A DNA stretch of 11,673 nucleotides, taken from assembly GCA_011372345.1 (NCBI GenBank), contig DRTC01000018.1, positions 1-11,673 of the forward strand. Direction: 5' to 3'. Below are positions 7,471-11,673 of this stretch, in pieces. The notes beneath the pieces are model-generated. The model made no database searches. It was not told the origin of the DNA and saw only the letters and a program-made list of their open reading frames with translations. Made by a program: the position numbers and the translations under genes. This DNA is from Candidatus Cloacimonadota bacterium (GTDB taxonomy: Bacteria > Cloacimonadota > Cloacimonadia > Cloacimonadales > TCS61). How positions within the stretch are numbered: position 1 is the first letter of the stretch; each line of letters opens with the position of its first letter.

Positions 7471-8793
7471 TTAAGAATTAACTCTTTTAGTTTCTAATAA
7501 ATTGTTTTTTTTCAAGATAGCAATTTGTTCATCAGTAAGTTTTCCGTTTCTATACTTTTTCCTTTGTTTTATTATCCATTGATAAACAGAATTTGATTCA
7601 GTATCCCCAGAAACTTTTATCTTTCCATACTTTTTTTTCAATTTGTTAATTTCGATTATTCTCTCGTTAAATGACTTGTAAGGTGGAGTAGTCTGTTTTA
7701 GAGAATAATTCATATTTTCAAACAGTTGGATTTCCTCATTGGATAATTTATTAATTCTATATTTATTTCGACAATAATGTAATTTTTTTGCCAAAAGTCT
7801 TTCATCTCTTTTTCTTTTTTGGGAAACAGTAGGCCATCTATTCGGATTTCTTTCCCTAAATATTTTCAATTCATTAATTAATTTAGAAACCATTAAAGAA
7901 ATTGTATCAGTTCCAAAAAAAATATTTAGTTCATTCAGTTTTTTTATTTGAAATTGATTAAGTTCATTTTTTCTATATTTTGATCTTTGTTTACAAATCC
8001 AGTAAGATAATTTTCTTTCCTTTTCATACTTTGGTTCCGGTAATCGTTTTGCCGTTTTTACAAAGTGATATAGATTTTTATAATTTTTCTCCCATATTTC
8101 AAAACTCCGTTTTTTTATAACATCTCTCTTTATTTGTTCATTAACTTCTTTGAATTTGGAAAAACCAATTAAATCCAGTTGTTTTTTTTGATAATCTTCA
8201 AGCTTATTATTTACATATTTATTATATTTATATAAACAATTAATATAAAGATTCCTTTCATCTTTTCTTTTTCCTAAATAATTGGGAAATTCTTTATATG
8301 TTTTCAACCAGTTTGTTAATTTTCCATAAAATGTCTCCCATCTCCTTCTGATAAGGTTTTTTAATGGGAATCCAATTCTATTTAACAATTCCAGTTGATG
8401 TTCTGTTAATTTATTCTTTTTATATTTTATTCTCGTATCCAGCATCCATACAGCTAATGTGTGTTCAGGTTCTGTTTTATTTTTTTGTTTTGGCCAATAA
8501 TCTTTGTCTTTTTTAAAATCAGAAAGTTGCTTATATTTCTTATGCCAATTATAATCATGCTGGTTCCAAATAAAATTTATAGAGTTAAGTTTATTTTTCC
8601 GATATTTATTTATTTTTGAATTTTTCCGCAGATTTCTTTGTGTACTAATCCATAAATACAGATTGGAATTTTCTTCTTTTGTTGGATATCTGTTGTATTT
8701 TTTTATCCATTTACGCAATTCGTTAAATTTTTTTTCCCATGTACCCCTTGATTTATTTTGTAGATGTGTGATCTTGCTTTCAATATTCATCAT
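7471..8793 (-). CDS. Orphan protein of six helicase-associated (HA) repeats
   Basis: 440-aa Lys/Asn/Tyr-rich protein made essentially of six copies of a 65-75-residue helicase-associated-like repeat, starting near residues 18, 82, 150, 229, 300 and 370. Each follows the plan W/F-x3-F/Y-x2-L...P...L-x2-W-x3-QR-x2-Y/K-x2-NKL...Q...L-x2-I-x-F. In the HA family (Pfam PF03457) such three-helix modules usually sit behind a superfamily II helicase or restriction-type protein and are thought to bind nucleic acid. Here there is no helicase, ATPase or nuclease domain. The start is ATG 8793 with GAGG seven bases upstream; a second ATG follows at once (8790). Base composition is much more AT-rich, with poly-T stretches, than the flanking tldD or lemA, suggesting transfer or relaxed composition. 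It lies 46 bases from the MITE-like element. A DNA- or RNA-binding role is inferred from the family only. Confidence 0.75.
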   Translation of the reverse strand: MMNIESKITHLQNKSRGTWEKKFNELRKWIKKYNRYPTKEENSNLYLWISTQRNLRKNSKINKYRKNKLNSINFIWNQHDYNWHKKYKQLSDFKKDKDYWPKQKNKTEPEHTLAVWMLDTRIKYKKNKLTEHQLELLNRIGFPLKNLIRRRWETFYGKLTNWLKTYKEFPNYLGKRKDERNLYINCLYKYNKYVNNKLEDYQKKQLDLIGFSKFKEVNEQIKRDVIKKRSFEIWEKNYKNLYHFVKTAKRLPEPKYEKERKLSYWICKQRSKYRKNELNQFQIKKLNELNIFFGTDTISLMVSKLINELKIFRERNPNRWPTVSQKRKRDERLLAKKLHYCRNKYRINKLSNEEIQLFENMNYSLKQTTPPYKSFNERIIEINKLKKKYGKIKVSGDTESNSVYQWIIKQRKKYRNGKLTDEQIAILKKNNLLETKRVNS

Positions 8794-8839
8794 AAAATTT
8801 CCTCTTCATTTACAACCTCTAATATTAATGGATAATAAT

Positions 8840-9043
8840 ATTTGAGTCTACTCTATAAAGGTCAAATTCAATAAAATTAGAAACCGTTAAAACGGTTAAT
8901 ACTTTTTCCTGTTTCATTAACCACCAACTTAAGTTGGTGGTTAATAAGAAGATAGAGGTTATTAACCGATTCATCAGTTTCCAAATTTCGGGTAAAATTT
9001 CATACATATTCCAAATTATTGCCTTTTTAGAGTGGACTCATAT
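8840..9043. mobile_element. MITE-like imperfect inverted-repeat element
   Basis: The ends are inverted repeats of about 22 bases with three mismatches: 8840-8861 (GAGTCTACTCTATAAAGG core) and the complement of 9022-9043 (GAGTCCACTCTAAAAAGG core). Inside, a second matched pair occurs: GAAACCGTTAAAACGGTTAA on the left and GAAACTGATGAATCGGTTAA in the complement of the right. The centre is a perfect palindrome (8916-8945). So the whole 204-base block can fold back on itself. It encodes no transposase. It would fit a non-autonomous derivative of an insertion sequence or a hairpin-forming repeat. No clear target duplication is visible. Confidence 0.6.
8916..8945. repeat. Perfect 30-bp palindrome with no loop
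   Basis: ATTAACCACCAACTT (8916-8930) is followed immediately by its exact reverse complement (8931-8945). Related half-sites lie close by: AACCGTT-AA-AACGGTT at 8882-8897 and GGTTA-T-TAACC at 8957-8967. It could extrude a cruciform, form a transcript hairpin or bind a dimeric protein. It lies between the HA-repeat gene and lemA, which are divergent. Confidence 0.85.
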
Positions 9044-9263
9044 TTGTTTTATTTATTTCTAAATATAATCTCAATAATCATATTTTTCCTTACTTTCTAG
9101 TTTTATTTTTTTTTATATACAATTTTTTTTTGTTATAAAGTCAAGGTAAATTATTTAAAATGTCTTAACTTATTGAAATTAATTTTCTCTGATTAAATAA
9201 AAATCTTGTGTGTTTATTATGTTTTTTGATTTTTGTTTCTAATGAGAAACAGGAGGAACCAGA
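9044..9263. other. AT-rich lemA leader and probable promoter region
   Basis: No coding capacity is visible. The tract is extremely AT-rich with long T-runs around 9105-9132. A loose sigma-70-like pair, TTGAAA (9173-9178) and TAAATA (9194-9199), has a 15-base spacer, shorter than ideal, so it is only a candidate promoter. The leader ends in a small hairpin that touches the lemA ribosome binding site. Confidence 0.35.
9235..9256 (+). promoter_or_regulatory. Hairpin adjoining the lemA ribosome binding site
   Basis: GTTTCT (9235-9240) and AGAAAC (9245-9250) pair around AATG. The stem can extend by T9234-A9251, the first base of the AGGAGG site (9251-9256) that serves ATG 9264. Melting of this short stem could tune translation. 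The structure is seen; the effect is inferred. Confidence 0.4.
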
Positions 9264-9875
9264 ATGAGTAAAAAATTTAAAATAGGATGTTTCGTTGTAA
9301 TAGCTGTCATCATTATAATTGCTATTTCGTTATATTCTTACGGAAAAAACTCTTACAATATGATGGTTACTTTGGATGAAGGAGTGAAAACAAAATGGAG
9401 CCAGGTGGAAAACCAATATCAGCGCAGATATGATTTGATACCGAACCTGGTAAATACAGTCAAGGGTTATGCTGAACACGAAAAAGAGACATTTACAGCG
9501 GTTACGGAAGCAAGAGCTAAAGCAGGCGGAACTTTCAACATTTCCGAACAGGTGCTGAATGATCCAGCCATGTTCCAGAAATTCCAGCAAGCACAAAGCA
9601 CTCTTGGCGGAGCTTTACAGCGATTGATGGTGGTTATGGAAAAGTACCCGGAATTAAAAGCTAATCAGAATTTCCTGGCTTTGCAGAGTCAACTCGAAGG
9701 AACTGAAAACAGGATAGCAGTCGAACGCAAACGATTTAACGAAGCCGCTCAAATGTATAATGTTTACATTAAGAGATTCCCAAGAGTAGTTCTGGCAAAT
9801 ATGTTCGGATTCACGGAAAAGATGTATTTCAAGGCAACCGAAGGAGCAGAGACGGCACCGAAAGTTGAGTTTTAA
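9264..9875 (+). CDS. lemA: LemA family membrane protein
   Basis: 203-aa LemA protein. One N-terminal membrane segment (residues 7-27) is followed by the long helical domain outside the cytoplasm. Diagnostic family stretches are present: WSQVENQYQRRYDLIPNLV, then TVKGYAEHE (residues 45-72), NQNFLALQSQLEGTENRI (134-151), and the ending FNEAAQMYNVYIKRFP with MFGF. The family length is typical. LemA has no assigned enzymatic activity; it is repeatedly encoded next to TPM-domain proteins, as here, and is assumed to act at the envelope. The start has AGGAGG seven bases upstream. A 183-base TIR-bearing repeat separates lemA from the following TPM gene, so one transcript is possible but would carry that element. 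Confidence 0.92.
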   Translation: MSKKFKIGCFVVIAVIIIIAISLYSYGKNSYNMMVTLDEGVKTKWSQVENQYQRRYDLIPNLVNTVKGYAEHEKETFTAVTEARAKAGGTFNISEQVLNDPAMFQKFQQAQSTLGGALQRLMVVMEKYPELKANQNFLALQSQLEGTENRIAVERKRFNEAAQMYNVYIKRFPRVVLANMFGFTEKMYFKATEGAETAPKVEF

Positions 9876-9885
9876 AAATTATGGC

Positions 9886-10068
9886 TCACGGATTACACGG
9901 ATAAACACGGATTAACAGAACTTGAGTTAAGTTTGCTTTAGCTGACTTGACTTAAGTGAGTTTATCTGATAATATTTTCTGAAATTCTCTAAAAAGAAAA
10001 TCAAAAAATATTCGGAATGTTGGATTAACATTAATTCATTTTATCCGTTAAATCCGTGTAATCCGTGA
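9886..10068. mobile_element. TIR-bearing intergenic repeat ('CACGGATTACACGGAT' type)
   Basis: TCACGGATTACACGGAT at 9886-9902 is exactly repeated in inverted orientation at 10052-10068. The similarity continues inward: AAACACGGATTAAC on the left and TTAACGGATAAAA in the complement of the right. Within each end the unit CACGGAT is itself repeated in tandem. The interior has a partial inverted pair, GAGTTAAGTT and ACTTAAGTGAGTT (about 9924-9963). There is no coding region. It ends about 9 bases before the TPM gene's ribosome binding site. I interpret it as a non-autonomous dispersed repeat; I recall CACGGATT-type repeats from intergenic regions of several bacterial phyla, but cannot confirm that here. 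Confidence 0.7.
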
Positions 10069-10087
10069 ACAAGAAAAAGGAGCAATA

Positions 10088-10762
10088 ATGTCCAAAATAA
10101 AGTTTACCAAAGAAGAATTAGATAAGATCAAACAAGCCGTAAGTAAAGCAGAAAGCAAAACTTCCGGAGAGATCGCAACTGCCATCATCAAAGAAAGTTA
10201 TGATTATGCGATCTATGAACTAACTTTTGCTGTGATCTGCGGTTTCATCTATTTCTTTATAATGATGTTTTTCGCTGGAAGTATCGAAAGTATTATCAGG
10301 AATATGTTCTGGGAATATTCCAATAATTATCTTCTTATTTTTTATGGCTTTTCCACATTTTTGGTAATCTCGATCTTTTATTTCCTGGCAAATTTATCTT
10401 TTATCGACAGGTTGATCATCCCTAAAAAAGTAATGCAGCAGAAAGTGAATGAAAGAGCGGTTCGCTATTTTATGGAATCCGGAGTTTATGATACGAAAGA
10501 CAGAACCGGTATTTTGATCTTTATTTCGTTTTTGGAAAGGAGAGTCGAACTTCTGGCAGATAAAGGGATAAGCGAGAAAATTCCCAAAGAAAAATGGAAT
10601 TCCATCGTTGCTCATATTATTAAAGGTGTGAAAGAAGATACTCTTGTTAAGAACCTGAGTGATTCGATAACCGAATGCGGAGAATTGCTGTCTGCACATT
10701 TTCCTATAGAACCGGATGATAAAAACGAACTCAAAGACGACATCGAAATCCTGGAGAAATAA
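10088..10762 (+). CDS. Membrane-anchored TPM-domain protein
   Basis: 224-aa protein of the TPM (TLP18.3/Psb32/MOLO-1) type, commonly encoded beside LemA. The fold is split by a membrane hairpin. Residues 1-36 hold the first part (FTKEELDKIKQAVSKAESKTSGEIATAI). Two membrane segments follow (about 44-63 and 81-102). The second part starts around 116 and includes KVNERAVRYFMESGVYDTKD and the core strand TGILIFISFLERRVELLADKGI (140-161), then IVAHIIKGVKED. TPM domains are linked to acid phosphatase activity in plants and to assembly or turnover roles elsewhere, but a bacterial role is not settled. AAAGGAG lies six bases upstream of the start. The stop is two bases before the next ATG, so the two TPM genes form one unit. 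Confidence 0.8.
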   Translation: MSKIKFTKEELDKIKQAVSKAESKTSGEIATAIIKESYDYAIYELTFAVICGFIYFFIMMFFAGSIESIIRNMFWEYSNNYLLIFYGFSTFLVISIFYFLANLSFIDRLIIPKKVMQQKVNERAVRYFMESGVYDTKDRTGILIFISFLERRVELLADKGISEKIPKEKWNSIVAHIIKGVKEDTLVKNLSDSITECGELLSAHFPIEPDDKNELKDDIEILEK

Positions 10763-10764
10763 TT

Positions 10765-11523
10765 ATGAAGAATATAAAATTGTTTGTTTTGTTCGTTTTG
10801 TTCGTTGCTAATTATTTTCCGGTTTTTGCATTGGATGTTCCCAAACTGAAAGGAAGGATCAATGATTATGCCGGAATATTGAATTCTTCCGAAGAATCGC
10901 AATTAGAAACGGGCTTACGCAAAACGGAAGCAAAAACTTCTTCCCAGGTCGTGTTATTGACAATTCCCTCATTAGAAGGAGAAAACCTGGAAGATTATTC
11001 GATTCGAGTTGTAGAAAAATGGCAGATCGGTCAGAAAGAATACGATAATGGAGCTTTATTGCTGGTCGCGTTGGCAGAGAAGAAAGTCAGGATCGAAGTC
11101 GGTTATGGTTTGGAACATATCTTAACGGATCTTAAATCGGATTACATCATCAGGAATCTGATCGTTACTGAATTCAAAAGAGGAAGTTTTTTCAAGGGAA
11201 TTTCTAACGGACTGCTGGCAATGGCAGGTCTGATCTCCAAAGAATTTGAAATTTCCGATGAAGAGATAGCAAAATTCCAACAATCAAAAAAGAAATCCAA
11301 AAAAGCACAAATCCCGTTCGGCTTGATCATCTTTGTGATGATGATGCTTCTTGGTTCTTCCCGCAGACGAGGGAGAAGAGGAAGTTTATTACCGATGATC
11401 TTTCTGGGAAGTATGCTCGGAGGAAGCGGAAGAAGCAGCAGCGGAAGCGGATTTGGAGGTTTTGGCGGATTCTCCGGCGGTGGCGGAGGTTTTGGTGGTG
11501 GTGGAGCTTCCGGAGGTTGGTAA
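10765..11523 (+). CDS. YgcG-like secreted TPM-domain protein with Gly-rich tail
   Basis: 252-aa YgcG/TPM-family protein. Residues 1-23 are a signal peptide. The TPM domain spans about 26-160, with the usual opening RINDYAGILNSSEESQLE, the strand SSQVVLLTIPSL, DYSIRVVEKWQIGQKEYDNGALLLVA and KVRIEVGYGLEHILTD. A membrane segment follows (184-197), then an Arg-rich patch SSRRRGRRG, then a Gly/Ser-rich tail ending FGGGGASGGW, characteristic of this family. The start ATG sits just after the preceding stop; GGAG at 10752-10755 lies inside the upstream gene, indicating tight coupling. Likely periplasmic and membrane-tethered, working with LemA and the preceding TPM protein. Full length and intact. 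Confidence 0.88.
   Translation: MKNIKLFVLFVLFVANYFPVFALDVPKLKGRINDYAGILNSSEESQLETGLRKTEAKTSSQVVLLTIPSLEGENLEDYSIRVVEKWQIGQKEYDNGALLLVALAEKKVRIEVGYGLEHILTDLKSDYIIRNLIVTEFKRGSFFKGISNGLLAMAGLISKEFEISDEEIAKFQQSKKKSKKAQIPFGLIIFVMMMLLGSSRRRGRRGSLLPMIFLGSMLGGSGRSSSGSGFGGFGGFSGGGGGFGGGGASGGW
10780..10806 (+). repeat. Three 9-bp tandem repeats encoding LFV-LFV-LFV in the signal peptide
   Basis: TTGTTTGTT, TTGTTCGTT, TTGTTCGTT run in frame and encode Leu-Phe-Val three times (residues 6-14) in the hydrophobic core of the YgcG-like signal peptide. Copy changes would lengthen or shorten the core by three residues without a frameshift. Confidence 0.8.
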
Positions 11524-11673
11524 TTGTAACTCAATCAATCCTAATTAAGAAAATGAAATGTGAATTCTGTAAATTAAAATCTAATACTGAAAACAATGAA
11601 TTCTCTCCGTAAGATAGTTAAGTATTCTTAAATCATTAGCTTCCTTCATACTATTATCTAACTGAGTAAATAC
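11524..11673. other. Trailing non-coding sequence
   Basis: The last 150 bases after the YgcG-like gene show no coding region, no convincing terminator stem with a T-run and no recognisable repeat. Confidence 0.5.

Noticed and set aside
8825..9007. 60-residue minus-strand open frame within the inverted-repeat element
   Set aside because: It overlaps the palindrome, has no convincing ribosome binding site and matches no protein I recognise; the DNA symmetry explains the sequence better.
11142..11534. 130-residue Pro-rich minus-strand frame
   Set aside because: It is the antisense of the Gly-rich tail of the YgcG-like gene; GGN codons read backwards give Pro.
1..11673. CRISPR arrays, tRNA or rRNA genes
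   Set aside because: No direct-repeat/spacer pattern, cloverleaf or rRNA-like conserved block was seen; the periodic DNA at 906-1685 is coding.

Overview
The window reads as AT-rich bacterial chromosome. The gene set is secreted fibre-like proteins that open with the 'INFQGALKDENGEPV' type of N-terminal domain, a TldD/TldE pair, a LemA/TPM cassette and a protein made of helicase-associated repeats. Together with the intergenic 'CACGGATTACACGGAT' repeats, this fits an uncultured Gram-negative lineage of the Cloacimonadota / Fibrobacteres-Chlorobi-Bacteroidetes neighbourhood. That placement is inference; there is no rRNA or taxonomic marker here. Shine-Dalgarno sites are strong (AGGAGG types) throughout.

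Layout. (1) 1-215: upstream leader with a 17-nt inverted repeat. (2) 216-3482, plus strand: a two-gene unit for exported proteins. The first is a 685-aa fibre-like protein whose middle is a strikingly regular 10-residue solenoid. The second is a 398-aa Fn3-like protein whose signal peptide appears to have been split by an in-frame insertion of about 190 bp carrying repeated CATCGTC-type motifs. A probable rho-independent terminator follows at 3571-3608. (3) 3702-4466, plus strand: an exported HAD acid phosphatase of the P4/class C type. (4) 4702-8793, minus strand: tldE, tldD (ATGA overlap) and, upstream on the same strand, a very AT-rich 440-aa protein made only of six helicase-associated (HA) repeats. 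(5) 8794-9263: non-coding spacer holding a MITE-like imperfect inverted-repeat element (8840-9043) with a perfect 30-bp palindrome at its heart. (6) 9264-11523, plus strand: lemA, a second TIR-bearing element (9886-10068), a membrane TPM-domain protein and a YgcG-like secreted TPM protein with a Gly-rich tail. (7) 11524-11673: nothing recognisable.

How the parts work together. The TldD/TldE pair should form the heterodimeric zinc protease that processes modified peptides; no precursor peptide is visible nearby. LemA and the two TPM proteins form the recurrent LemA-TPM envelope cassette of uncertain function. The fibre-like and Fn3-like proteins are likely co-expressed surface proteins. The most unusual content is the strict decapeptide solenoid, the orphan HA-repeat protein and three different small repeat elements, one of which has become coding sequence.
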